Positions 11,532 to 22,955 of a stretch of DNA of 64,000 bases are shown in pieces. This DNA comes from Drosophila miranda (taxonomy: Eukaryota > Arthropoda > Insecta > Diptera > Drosophilidae). The number at the start of each line of letters is the position of its first letter. Within the stretch, counting starts at the first letter, position 1. Location: contig NC_046677.1 of the NCBI RefSeq assembly GCF_003369915.1, forward strand, positions 29,096,913 through 29,160,912, read 5' to 3'. The position numbers were made by a program, and so were the translations under genes. Under the pieces are notes generated by a model, which was not told the origin of the DNA, did no database searches, and saw nothing but the letters and a program-made list of their open reading frames with translations.

Positions 11532-12003
11532 TTAATCACATATAACGCGACGCTTGCAACACTCTGGATAGAGGGCATTCGGATCCAATGCATCTGAGAA
11601 ACGGCAATCATCTGGCGGTGCCTTGTTCTCACAGCTGTGGGCATAACCTCTATATTAAATCCTTTTTAGCACTATTACTTGCCAGAATACTTACGTGAAG
11701 AGCGAGCCCCAGCCATTGCTAATGCAGAATATTGTGGCACAGTCCATGTTCGGCAGCTTAAAGGCCTGGCCCGACTCGAGCAGAACAACGGAAGACGGTG
11801 TATCAATGACACACCGACCGGGATAGCCTGAAGAGGACAGGACTCGTAGCTCGTTAGATCTGATATAGAACTCCCACTGCCCGTATATGTAAGATCTCAC
11901 CTGGATCCTCGTAGCTGTTTATGGACATTGCAGCAGAAATGGCCACAATCCTAACGGCCAGCACGAGCCCGAAAATAATTGCCAATTTCAGAGCGAACAA
12001 CAT
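11532..12003 (-). CDS. Secreted single-domain VWC (SVWC) protein 3
   Basis: Three exons on the - strand: 11901-12003, 11695-11827 and 11532-11634; 112 residues. Intron 1 is phase 1, right after the signal-peptide exon; intron 2 is phase 2. I chose the acceptor CCCACAG at 11635-11641 rather than a TATAG 15 bases upstream because it places a Cys (TCENKAPPDDC) where the paralogues have one and gives a last exon of 103 bases as in neighbours 4 and 5. Signal peptide about residues 1-25; then YPGRCVID, MDCATIFC, TCEN, DDC, YPECC and ICD: all eight SVWC cysteines. Stop TAA at 11532-11534. First of four same-strand paralogues. Function not known beyond family membership. Confidence 0.85.
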
Positions 12004-12219
12004 TCTGTGGAGAGTATGAATATGATATGTCCTATACAATGATATTAAGATATGTGACATCTAACGATAGGCCTGGCCTACTTTTTCAATATTTAAGCAT
12101 CATTGATGGCCCACAAAATCAAAAAATAATATCAGCAAAAGAATGGTGGTGATTCTGTTATTTTATTTACCCCACTCGAAACAAATTTTTATGACTACAA
12201 ATTTTACTGACGGCAAATT

Positions 12220-12694
12220 TTAATCGCATACAACTTTGCGTTTACAACATTCCGGAAAAGCAACATTCAAATCCAGGAATTCTCCGTAGTGGCATGATTC
12301 TGGCGGGCTTGAATGGTTACATCTGTGGAAAGATACTTAGGGTAACTCAAATGTAAGGTTTTTATTCAATACAATATTTACTTGTAGAGCGCGCCATAGC
12401 CGTCTCCAACGCAAAATAGTGATACACAGGGAAGGTTGGGTAAACTGACCGACTGCCCCAATTCAAGAGTGATTAATGCAGGTTCCATATCGATGACACA
12501 CCGACCGGGATAGGCTGAAAAGAAACGATAGAATATTTTTTTATTAGATGTGCTATAGTACTCTGATTGATAATACATTTACCTGGATGCACATAGCTGT
12601 TAAGGGAAAAATCAAAATTCAAGAAATTTTCAGATTTTGTTGCCTTGGAGGAAAAAAGCAAACCGAAAAAAATTAAAACATTCAGAGAGAACAT
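12220..12694 (-). CDS. Secreted single-domain VWC (SVWC) protein 4
   Basis: Three exons: 12583-12694, 12382-12514 and 12220-12322, intron phases 1 and 2; 115 residues. Exon 2 (133 bases) and exon 3 (103 bases) match the lengths in SVWC 3. Signal peptide about residues 1-20 (MFSLNVLIFFGLLFSS). Mature pattern YPGRCVID, LPCVSLFC, KCNH, ESC, FPECC, VCD: eight cysteines. It shares YPGRCVIDxxP and the SxxLPN stretch with SVWC 3, so these two are sister copies. A TATA/Inr pair lies upstream (12718-12750). Secreted; target unknown. Confidence 0.86.
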
Positions 12695-12717
12695 TTTGTT
12701 TCTATAGATTACTACGG

Positions 12718-12750
12718 ACTGAAAACTAAAGACTACTATCCGTTATATAT
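12718..12750 (-). promoter_or_regulatory. TATA box and Inr of SVWC gene 4
   Basis: Read on the - strand, TATATA (12744-12750) is followed about 25 bases on by the initiator TCAGTC (12718-12723), then a leader of about 25 bases to the ATG at 12694. A regulated, TATA-type promoter fits an inducible secreted product. Confidence 0.55.
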
Positions 12751-12779
12751 GTGATGACATCTATGGATCGGCCTTCTGT

Positions 12780-13220
12780 TCAAAAGCAGAGCCGTTGCCG
12801 ACTACAGCACTGTGGATATGGCAGCTCCGGATGGGTGTAGTTCCCAAAACGACAACTCTTCGGCAGGTCACTCACTCCGCAGCTGTCGAGAGTCGTGTCA
12901 ATTAGTCGAGAGTCCGTTTCCCCCAGTCCCCTGCTTACCTGTGGAACAACGTCATGCCATCCGATCCGCAAACAATTTGACGGCATTCGTGCGTCGGATC
13001 TTTGATACTCACTCCTCCGTTGAGCACCAGGCCGGGTGAGATGGTGCATTTGCCTGGGAAGTCTGTGGAAACACATGCTTCTGAATATGCAAACGCGGAG
13101 TGCGAAAGTCGGGTACTCACTGGGATTGTGGTAGCGTATCTGCCACTCGGCCGTCTGGCTACCGATTAGAAGGCTGGACAGCACCATTAGTGCCAGTAGG
13201 TTAAAGTATCCTTTGGCCAT
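12780..13220 (-). CDS. Secreted single-domain VWC (SVWC) protein 5
   Basis: Three exons: 13121-13220, 12939-13062 and 12780-12882, phases 1 and 2; 108 residues. Signal peptide residues 1-23 (MAKGYFNLLALMVLSSLLIG...). Mature part: FPGKCTISPGLVLNGG, ECRQIVCG, SCGV, KSC, YPQCC, LCF: eight cysteines. The LVLNGG stretch resembles the + strand pair (LVLNDG) more than SVWC 3/4 do, so this gene bridges the two groups. The region can also be read through intron 2 on the - strand without meeting a stop early, but the Cys spacing only fits the spliced form. Its stop is 86 bases upstream of the SVWC 4 start. Confidence 0.85.
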   Translation of the reverse strand: MAKGYFNLLALMVLSSLLIGSQTAEWQIRYHNPSEYPTFALRVCIFRSMCFHRLPRQMHHLTRPGAQRRSEYQRSDARMPSNCLRIGWHDVVPQVSRGLGETDSRLIDTTLDSCGVSDLPKSCRFGNYTHPELPYPQCCSRQRLCF

Positions 13221-13475
13221 CGTAAGCTTTAATTTTGTGTTTAATTTATAAAGAATTGTATACTGACAGGTTTCGCAGAGAACTCGTTTGAAAAATGTTT
13301 GAAATATGGTAACGAAACCAATAAGTTATGGAGCAAAGGAAGTATTGCCAATTAAATGACCATGGTTTTTAGGTGCTCAACAAAAGTTAATTTTTTTTAC
13401 CTTTTCCTTTTCCAAAAACAAACAAAAATTTAAAATTTAAACACATCTAGACGGTAAGGTAATGTCACTTCCAGA

Positions 13476-13960
13476 TCATTCCCAAGCAATATCGTTGCAA
13501 ATCATGTCCATCTCACAGCATTCGGGGTATGCGGCGCCGGGGTTCTTAAATTCGGAATACTTGCAGTAGGTCGGTGGTGATTTCCTTGTGCATCTATGAC
13601 GGAAAATATAGGGGTGGACCATTGTTTTGGTGCGTACTGTACATCGAATACTAATCAAATACTTACTCGTACACCAGGGCCCAGCCATTTCGATGGCATT
13701 CGATCAGGGCACACCTATCAGGATGTCTCTCCGTTTTGCCACTGTCGACAATCAAGCGAATGTTTGCCCCATCAACCACACATTTATCTGGATATGCTGT
13801 GGGCGATATTCCTTCAATTATATCCGTTTGCAATTACACAACATATGGCTACCTACATACCTGAGTCGGTGAATATCTGGAAATTGAACAAACTAGTGCA
13901 GCAAATTGAGTGCAGCATCAGCATCAAAACCAGGACTGTGTAAACTGTGGACTGCGGCAT
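13476..13960 (-). CDS. Secreted single-domain VWC (SVWC) protein 6
   Basis: Three exons: 13861-13960, 13667-13796 and 13476-13593, phases 1 and 2; 115 residues. Hydrophobic start MPQSTVYTVLVLMLML gives a signal peptide of about 21 residues. Pattern YPDKCVVDG, DRCALIEC, ECTR, TYC, YPECC and ICN: eight cysteines, with a short extra tail (DIAWE). Exon 1 has the same length (100 bases) as in SVWC 5. It is the first of the - strand quartet in transcription order. Family role only; no specific function recognised. Confidence 0.85.
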
Positions 13961-15280
13961 AATTTTTGTTGTTTTCTTTTCTTGCTCCAAGTTGTTGTAT
14001 CGCTTGTGTTGCCGGAAATTTGACTAAAAGATTCGATTCCGACAGACGTCGGGTGTGCTATGCTGTGCTATGGAATAAGTAATACTCGGATGACAGTAAA
14101 GAGCAGGGCCTGCCTGTTTCGTATGCGCATTTAAATTAAAACTGAGAGAGAGTGAGAGTGAGAGAGACAGACAAATATGCCCACGATGGAGGATATATAT
14201 GCTGATGAAGTTATCGTATATGTTAATCCAGTTATATGCCATCGACTTGTGTCATTCGTTTGCTGCTCTGTCGCCTTGCATAATTCGATTATGTGACGCT
14301 GTCTTTCCCCGTTTGGGGTTTTCATGGGGTTTTGTGGTGCCAGTGCAAATATTGGTTTGATTGTTCACGTCCACCCCAGAGTCCATCTCCACCCCAAAGC
14401 CAAGCTGTCTGTAATTATTCGGGCACCTCCAAAATATAGACAAATTAGTGGGGCCACATAATTGATGCATCTGTGAGTACACGTACTGGGTTTACCTACA
14501 CATATACGAGGTACACGAGTATGGGGTTAGGTTTCCCCCGTGTGTTTGCGTATCTATGTATCTGGTGTTTTGTTTTGATTATATCAGGCCGTGCTCCTAA
14601 TTAGCGAATGGCCCTCCATTGTTCCCAGGTCGAGATTAATTGAATTGAGAGTGGCCTCAGATGGATCTGGTCTTGAAATATACATTTCCATCAACTCATC
14701 TGAGTGCGATACGTATGTATATGTGGTGGCTAATTTTTCCAGGCAGTCGAAGATTTGCAAGCGATTTGCTTGCAAGAGGTCTCTCGATTTCCTGGAAACT
14801 ATGGCATGTCTTAGGCAAGGTGGGTATTGCTTAAAGGCAATCTTAAGAAGTTCAAGAAATAAGAACAAGACAGCCACCGTTCAAGTTTATTTAAATGGTT
14901 TTAAATACCGGATAATGTATTGAAAGAATATTCATTTGGATAATTTTCATCAGAAAAAGTGGGTAGATTTCACCTCTAGAGCATATATACCTCTATCCAC
15001 AACGTTCTAACAATTCTCATGTAGACCAAATTTTCGCTTTGGCATAAATATAAACTTTCGATCGATACATCAATAGAGCTATCTACCACATAGATACGCA
15101 TACGGATATGGAATTTGCATATATAAAGAATCAACACGTACGAGGATACGCAGCATAAATAACAAATCGGCCAGGTGAACAAATTGTACGAGGACTTGGG
15201 GTTGGGGGGCCGGAAAGGTGTCTAAATAAGGGTCAAAAACTGAACCAACGGTCAGGGGCCATCACTATGCTCTCTCGTTA

Positions 15281-15297
15281 TGTGTGTGTGTGTGTGT
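15281..15297. repeat. (TG)n microsatellite
   Basis: Eight TG units in a row. Confidence 0.8.
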
Positions 15298-16248
15298 TTG
15301 TGTGGCTTCAGGTGACCAAGCGATGAAAATTGGTCCCCTACGTCGGGGTGTCCCGAGGCTTGGGGCCAGAGATTGCGCATCCGACTCGCTTTCTTTTCTC
15401 TTTTTTTTATGGTCGTACATAAAAACACACATCATTATAATTTCAATGATATTAAAGTCCATATCAAAGTGAATGAGATACAAGCGAAATGCTTTATTTT
15501 TATTGCCATTTGTGTGGCTTTTACTTTTGCATTATACTTTCAGCGCTTTTAATTTTTTGGGGAATGCCTGCTCGCTTTACTACCCCCACCAGATGCAGAC
15601 ATACCATACATACCACATACATCAATACATACATATACCTTTCCGTATATGTATACCCGAAACAAAATTGCTTCCTGTCCCTGTTCCGCCCCGCGGGGAT
15701 GGGAGGGACGTCTGCGTTAAAAGGCCAACGGCCATGTGTTTTATTCGGCATTTATTTACGTTTGAAAGAAACAAAAAACCAACTCAACGTACATATGTAT
15801 GTAGTATATACGATAGAAGAAATGCTTTTAAGCAAAGTCATTCATATAAAGTGTGTATGTATCTGTGTGTACACATCTTTGTATGTTTGTAATTATAGCT
15901 TTCGACGGATATTTATAGTGGAGGAAACAGATACTCGTATGCGTCAAGCTGGGGAATGTGTAACCTCAAGGTCGCTCGCAATTTTCGTACAGAAACTTTA
16001 TTTTTTGGGCAGAATAAGAGAGGTTTGCATTTTAAAGTCTGTAAAATGTTCTACCCTTCAATGATATATGTGTTTAAAAGGCTTCAACAGCTAACGATGA
16101 AGATGTTGGCTCACTGTTTAAGCTTTTAGGACTAGGCTGTAGTGGCTTTAATACGATGAGTAACGATGAAGAAAAGAATTGCCATTTAATACAAAAACTA
16201 TAGCGTGTGCCTACATTTTAGCTGATTGGCATTTTGCCAGTCATGAAT

Positions 16249-16282
16249 GCGATGAAAGCGATGAAAGCGATGAATGATGAAA
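16249..16282. repeat. GCGATGAAA tandem repeat
   Basis: Three to four 9-base units (GCGATGAAA) with the last copies diverging to GATGAATGATGAAAG. Confidence 0.75.
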
Positions 16283-19200
16283 GTGTAGTGCAAGAAAAGC
16301 TCCTGCAACCAAATAAAAGACCACTATTAAAGATGACGTATACGAAAATACAATTCCTACAGTTCCTATCCAAAGAATGCATTCTAATGCACTATTCTCC
16401 TAATTGTGTTGTTTACCATCTAGGAACAAATTTCTAAAAATAAAAACCCACTGCAAACAATCAATTTTCATTAACAAATGAAAGCAATTTATTTCACATT
16501 ACGTATACGCGGGGTATTTCCATATCCAATTCAGAGATCTATACAGTTACAATGTATTTCGCTGAACATTAATTTAGTGGACTTACACCCTGTTATAATA
16601 ATATATTTTGCCATTCAAAATATGAAATATTCAGCAGAGTTTTCGCTTCACTGAATAATGCATGACCCCAAAATAAACTGCTGGAAAACAACGAAAAATT
16701 TTCAACACACAGTGCAGTAAACAAACAGTTTTCTATTCGGGACTTTTATGCTGCTGCCATCCAGCAACAAAGGAAAGCGAAACGAGGAGCCGAACCAGCA
16801 GCATCAGCAGCTGTGGCCCACACAAAATCCCCATTCAGTCCATCAAGCCGTTCGTCCGTCCCCAGGTTTGTCCGTGCTGTTCGTGTGCTTCTTCCGTTGC
16901 TTTCGACTGCACCGAAAGTAATATTAACTAGAAATAAAACGTCGAAGCATCAGATACCCTTACAAAAATCTACTAGGTGTTATCTTAAAGAACGATTACA
17001 GATTAACAAGGGAACGAAAAGACCTATCATTAGACTGGTATTTTTTAATAAGACACTTGTATGATATAATGTTTGTGGATTATAAATGTGACAACTTAAA
17101 TCTCGTGGAAAGTGGGGGAACTATTGCTTTGATCTGTGAGGACTCCGTATTAAAAGATAGCCGGGCGGATCACTTAAATAGTCCATTGTCATGCCCTCTC
17201 GTATAATCGTTTTACCCTTGGTAAGGGTATCAAAAACAACTGCCAGGGGACCTTGAAAATGCAAAATTGACTCAATTGTTGTTGCGGCTGGCACTGCTTG
17301 AGGTTTACTGTTGCTGTGGCTGCTGTGGGTGCTGCAGCCTCTGCCGCTATTGTTTATGACAGCGCCATAGCGAGTTATTTAAAATTTTATTTTTCTGCAA
17401 TTGCATTCTGTAAACCGCTTAGTAGTCTTTTTTCACTTCGAAAAACGAAATACTGTCGAAAATGGATCTCTGTTTCGTGTCTAGAAACAATTGTAAACAA
17501 TTACAGGGAGATGGAAATGGGAGATCGAAAGGTGGTTCGAGTGGGGTGGGAGGGAAAAAACTGGAACAAAGAAGATTTAGACCTCAGAGTCCATTAGTAA
17601 AAGAGCGGTAACGTTGTCAGCAGCAGCAATGGCCGAGGCTCTACTTTTATTCCCGCTACTCAGGCATATGTACATATGAGTTAATATGAAATTGTTTCTC
17701 TGTATTTACAGGTGAGTCGTCAAGTTAAAGGACAATCTCATACGAATCTTTGTGGGCAAGTTATAGAAGATTTTTTAAAGTTTCGATCACATACAGAATT
17801 TTCTTAATAATGAATTAATAAAGTTTTTCCCCGCAGTGGACTCCATTTTTACCTGTTTCTTCCCATTGAGTGATTCCAAACTCTTTAAGGCATTCCAAGA
17901 GCTTTAGGCGACTACAAGCTTTGGTAGATATTTTAAGGTAATATATATTATCTCACATTAAAGCGATATCTGAACGTTGTAATCTGAAGGATAATGGACT
18001 TGTGGCTATTTACATACGTATGTATATCCCTTCAATGGTGTTGGGTAGAGCTTAACCCAGACACGGCCATTTATCCTTGGCATTTAACAATGCTTGGCCC
18101 GGCACTGTTGCTGTTGTTGTGGTTGGAAACCGCGAAAACTGCGCTTCTTGAATTATTTAAGACACACAAGTGCGCACAGCCCACTGAAAGGACAGGCATT
18201 ACAACTGTACCTCTGTACCTGTACCTGTACCTGCCCTGAACGGCAAGGCAGTGGGGCATCAAGTACAAGGATAATGCCAGGCCAGGCAGATAAAAGTGGC
18301 CGGAGTGTAGCATACATTAGGGTGCCGACGACGACGCCGACGCCACTGAAGTCCTCTTCGGCAGCGGCAGCTTGATTATGTCTCAAGTCACTCCACAGGG
18401 CCCGCCCGGCTACACAAAAAAGAAATTAATTAATTTTTAAGCGTAATTAAATGCAAAGCAGCACTCTGCCACACCCTCAACCCCTTAACTCTGTCCTTCT
18501 TCCATCGTCTACACTGAGAGAAAAAAGCAAGATAGACAGCGGTTTCCCAAATTGGTTTTAAGAGTTTTGAAAACTCGAAAAATGTATCTTCAAATAAGGT
18601 TGAATCCATAGAGCATCTGTGAGGTATCTTTATGAAAAATTACTTTCATTTTTTAATCTTATTTCTTAACTTACGATTTATCAGGTATTCTTAAATCGAA
18701 CAAATTGTTGGAACAAGATCTCAAGGATCTTTTACTTATGAGAATGAAAACTCTATCTGGTTGGAAGAATATATTTATCTTAGATTAAACATTTTGAGGG
18801 TTTCTCATCTCCATTTCTGAACTCAAAAGCGTGAATAAGGCCTATACATACCTAATATGTTCGTTTCTGGATAAATTCTTTCCCAACATCTCCAATCCGT
18901 GCCGCTTTAGGGAACCCTTTCGTTTTTCTTCAGTGTGGGTCGACTCGGCTTTGTTTGCTTGTCCGTGAAGGCGGCACAAGGCTGAAGCCCCAGTCGGGGC
19001 AAGGACACAAACACGAAGGATGCGCCCTGCTAGCACTCCCCATTGGCCACAATGAGCACGTAATAAGTTTGGCCCAAAACATTTCGTCTTGAAGGAAGTG
19101 ATTTCTTTGAAATGAATTTGCTCCCATTTCCAACGGACCCGGAGCCGAACCCGACCCGACCCCCATCCCGATCCCGACCAGAAAAATACGCACTTTTCTC

Positions 19201-22200
19201 TCGCAATTAAAAATTCCACTCGAAGCCACCCGAAAAAGGTTATCCACTCGAGCGCAGTTAATGGGGCTTCGAGTTCGGTTCCACGAGGATTTTTCTTATA
19301 TTTTATATTGTTTGTTTTGGCTCAAATCCTGCGAATGATTGCCAACACCAAAGTCGGTAAAGGCAGTAGTGCCCCAAGGTGGCCCAAAAAACTTTGTCTG
19401 CCATTGACTTTTGTCTGTTGGATGAGCAGGGGAGGGAGCTGGCGGGCGGGGACCAAGCCAATCAACGCCCAAGAGGAGCAATACGAGCCCCAAGTGAAAC
19501 CGAACCTCAGTCACAGGATTCCCATTCAATTTTGATGGCTCGTTTCGTTCTGCTTTTGGTCAATTTCACTTTTATGTCTATAGTCATCAGCTAAATGCTT
19601 TTCCTTTTCCTCCTCTGGCTTTGCTTACACACGTACTCGTACTCGTGGCATGGGTATACATACTTGCTCATCTTCCGCATATTATACATATGTACAGATT
19701 TATACAGGCTACATTTTCGTGAGATTTGTGGGTTATTTTTAGGCGCTTGTACAACAAACAAAAGCCTGTTCAAATTAAGCAAAACAAAACAATTACGCGC
19801 CTATGGCTCGCTCTCAAGAACTGTCAGTGCGAATGCCTAATGGACTCGAAAACTCAATCGATCTGAACGATTTCAGTGGGAGATTGCAAAATATTTGGAG
19901 CAAACATTTCAACGTTGGAGGGTGGCTGGAAAAGCTAATGTTATCAATTGGAATTCATTTAATTTTATTGATAGTAAAGAAAGGGATTCAAACACTAGAA
20001 ATACCTAACAAATAAGAAGAAAATCTATATAACTTTCAGGAATACCATTATTGTTTTTATAAATATTTCCAACCCAAAAACTATCACTGAAACATTTAAC
20101 CAGCATATCATTAATTCGTTGAAAATTAACCACCAAAATACGATAAATTAACGCCAATTTCTGTTTCCATTTGGACATGTCTCAGGAAATGCCCCTTGTC
20201 ACGCTCTCTGCCACACATGTTGCTTTCTGTGGGTGCCCCGTGTTCCGTGCCCGTGAGCCCCAGTTCATTAATGGACGAGGGAGAGCTGCAGCGACAGACA
20301 CCTCCCCTTCTTGGCCGCACGATTCAATTAAATTTATGCCAATGCCAATGTCCGTGTGCGAGTATGGGTGCAGCCACGAGTACTCGTATCTGTGTGACTG
20401 CATCTGGTTATACGCGTTCGTTTGTATCTCTATCTATCTATCTGTCCGGTCTGCGCTTTACTGTGTGTGTCTGTGTGTTTGGATGTTTGTTCAGCTACAC
20501 ATATGTCAATAGCTGTTTTAAGTTAATTAATCAAAGCCGAGCCAATTTTTGCCAAACGTTTTCCACATTTGCGGTCTGTAAAATGCTGCGGTGTGGTGTC
20601 TTTGAATGCCCTACCCCAAATGGGATGGTCCAATGAGTTTTATCTTAGGAAATCAAATGGGGTTTCATTGCTTGGCCAGTCTTCTGTGGAATGACTTTAA
20701 GCGATTTCACTTCCACTTTATACGCACTATCACTATGCACCACATTTTTGCATCTAGAGAGATGTGCGTCCCACCAATTTCCATCCCATTTTCCTTTTCC
20801 TTCTCATCCGTGTGGATTTTCTTGCTGACTTGCTTCTGTTCTGTGCAGCTTCTCCTTTCGGACATAAATCGAAATTTTGTAATTTAAACGCCATTACTTT
20901 TCGAATTTCGTAAACAATCCGGCTTATTTTAACATTGTTTCGCTTGTTGTTTTTGCTGCCCCTCCCCCTGGGTCCCCTGGATCCCCTGGAGCCCCTGGAT
21001 GTCGATATTTTGTTTGGTATTTGAATTTTTGTTTGTGAGTTTTTGTTTGGTTTTCGGGTCTGCGTTCAAGGCAAACACTGGTCTGGGGCATTTGTAAGTT
21101 AATTTCATTGTGGCTGTGGGACGTGGCAGCGGCACGTGGCACAGTCCCACTAATTGGCACTTGAAGGTGCAAATATGAAGCCCGACCTGAGGTCAGAGCT
21201 GATTTGAGAGTCGAGCGAGCGTTGATTGGAAATGAGTTGAATTTAGTCCAAAATAAATCATACAAAAAAAGCTCACACATTTTCCAGAAAGAAATCTGGG
21301 CCAGGGGTGCGACATGTGGTGGCACTGGGTTGGGGGACGGAGTGTTGGGGCCGCCCGACGACACACAATTGTCCTTGCAAGGACATACAGCTGCCACGTC
21401 AACGTCTTAGCCAAGGGCTCACTTCTCCTCTTCCTTCTGCTGTTGCTGGTGCTGCTGCTGCTTCTGTTGTAGCTCTTCTGCTTCTCCTGCTGCTGGAGAA
21501 TATTGATCCAATTTTTTAAAAAATTGTTCACCCTGGCCAGGTGAGGTGTGGCAGTTATGAATTGTGCTGCGACTTGGCGGTGGCTTTGCGGCCTGCGGCT
21601 GCGTCTCGGCACGTTGCGTATACGTCGTGTATATTGATTGTGTCTGAGGCGCGACGATAACGAATATTTTTGGGTATATCTCCAGGCCTCAAAGATGCTT
21701 TGCCCGGTTCTAGCTGATTGTGACAAGTCACGGATTTAATTGTATTCCAGTGAAAAAATATTTTTAATGCATTTTCTGGCTGATTTAGATTTCATAGTTT
21801 TCCGAGGATATGTCTATGCTTATAAAGCTTCTCCCGTTTTGGGGACAGAATATTCCATTGAAATATAATGTTGCACATACTAATTTCGGGTAATAGTTGC
21901 TGCAGAAATGGGAGCAACTGTTTCCTGTTCTCAATGTCATCGACATTCGATGCAATTATGGCAAATTTCCCGTACGGAAATTTTGCACGATTCTGCTGCC
22001 CTGCATGCCGGGGCATCCGAAAGGTAAAAGTTCAATTTCGTATTCAATTTTCAATTTCCACAGAATTTGTCCATGTGAGGGGGCTTTTATCGCAAACGAC
22101 TTTGACTTTGGCGCCCGCGGGGCCACGGCCTCAGCTTTTTGTGTGTTGTTAGCTCTACACATTTGTGTATGAATGGCCGTATGTACATGTTAGCCAAATA

Positions 22201-22664
22201 TGTAGACAGGTAAGCGATAACACTGACAGACACATACTGGAAGACGCACAAAGCCCTGCGTGGCATCCAATGCATCCAAAAATGCGCACGGCAATGGTAA
22301 AAGGAACGTGAACTGCACTTGTAATGTTTTTACTACATCCGCTTGTAGTTTGTCCGACATATGTACATGAATTTGATCAGCAATATAGCAATGATCAGCG
22401 ATTCCTCACATCCCTTCATCCCGACAGATGGACCTACAATTTCAGAAACTTAGGCGTTCTGTTTTATTTATTCACAGCATGATAATTTTTTCTTTTGTAT
22501 GTACATGTACGAGTACATGAAATCGCATGTTATAGATGAATACCGGTGGATCGCATAACGTTTATAGCTGATGGTTCGCTTTTCTTAATTGTCTTCTTTA
22601 GCCTTCACATCCGCCGGAATTCCGAAAAGTGAAATACTCATCCTGCGCATAGCTCATATCACGA

Positions 22665-22955
22665 TCAGGGGCTGGATGTTCAAATAAATGCATCCGGACA
22701 ATAGCTTGGACAGGGTTTCTTGGCTCAATTTCAAAAAGTTCTTATCCCACTCTGGGATGGTAAATGGCTTAGCAGTCACCACTTTCTCCATATCCTCGTC
22801 TTTGTGGTGCTCGGCCCAGGTCAGCACCATTTCCAGAAATCCATTTCCATTTCCGAATCCACCTTGGGGTGCAGACAAAACTCATCGGGGCCAAGATTCC
22901 TTAGCATCGATTCTATCGATGATTTAACCTACCATCGACCTATATAATAAGGGTA
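22665..22955 (-). pseudogene. SKP1-like pseudogene with internal deletion
   Basis: On the - strand, bases about 22676-22906 match the central part of the intact SKP1-like gene at 28383-28811 nearly base for base (EMVLTWAEHHKDEDMEK, then FTIPEWDKNFLKL). The N-terminal third, start codon and leader are missing: similarity stops near 22906 and resumes at 22913 with a 43-base block that in the other copy lies about 460 bases further upstream (29178-29220). So a block of about 450 bases was lost. A short insertion of CCATTT-type repeats and loss of frame after YLNIQPL also disrupt it. A short ATG-started frame (MSAPQGG...) survives by chance. Confidence 0.8.

Larger units (their letters stand above)
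13961..22664. other. Gene-poor stretch, probably intronic
   Basis: No recognisable gene. Contains TG and GATGAAAGC-type repeats (15281-15297, 16249-16282), a GTACCT repeat (about 18206-18232), a CCCGA-rich run near 19140-19180 and a short TACCCTT/AAGGGTA hairpin at 17213-17229. Open frames such as 15489-16064 (+), 14591-14923 (+) and 21193-21726 (-) show no family features. Confidence 0.5.

Noticed and set aside
15489..16064. 191-codon + frame rich in Cys, Tyr and Ile
   Set aside because: Derived from TATGTATG/CATACAT repeats typical of Drosophila introns.
19803..20015. 70-codon + frame with amphipathic look
   Set aside because: No paralogue, signal peptide or promoter; too short to support.
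20924..21397. Collagen-like Gly-Pro run in a - strand frame
   Set aside because: Only a CCCCTGGAT-type repeat of about 50 bases; no signal peptide, no long Gly-X-Y series, no splice signals.
21193..21726. 177-codon - frame
   Set aside because: Contains CAG-repeat derived Gln/Ser runs and Arg-rich text; no recognisable domain.
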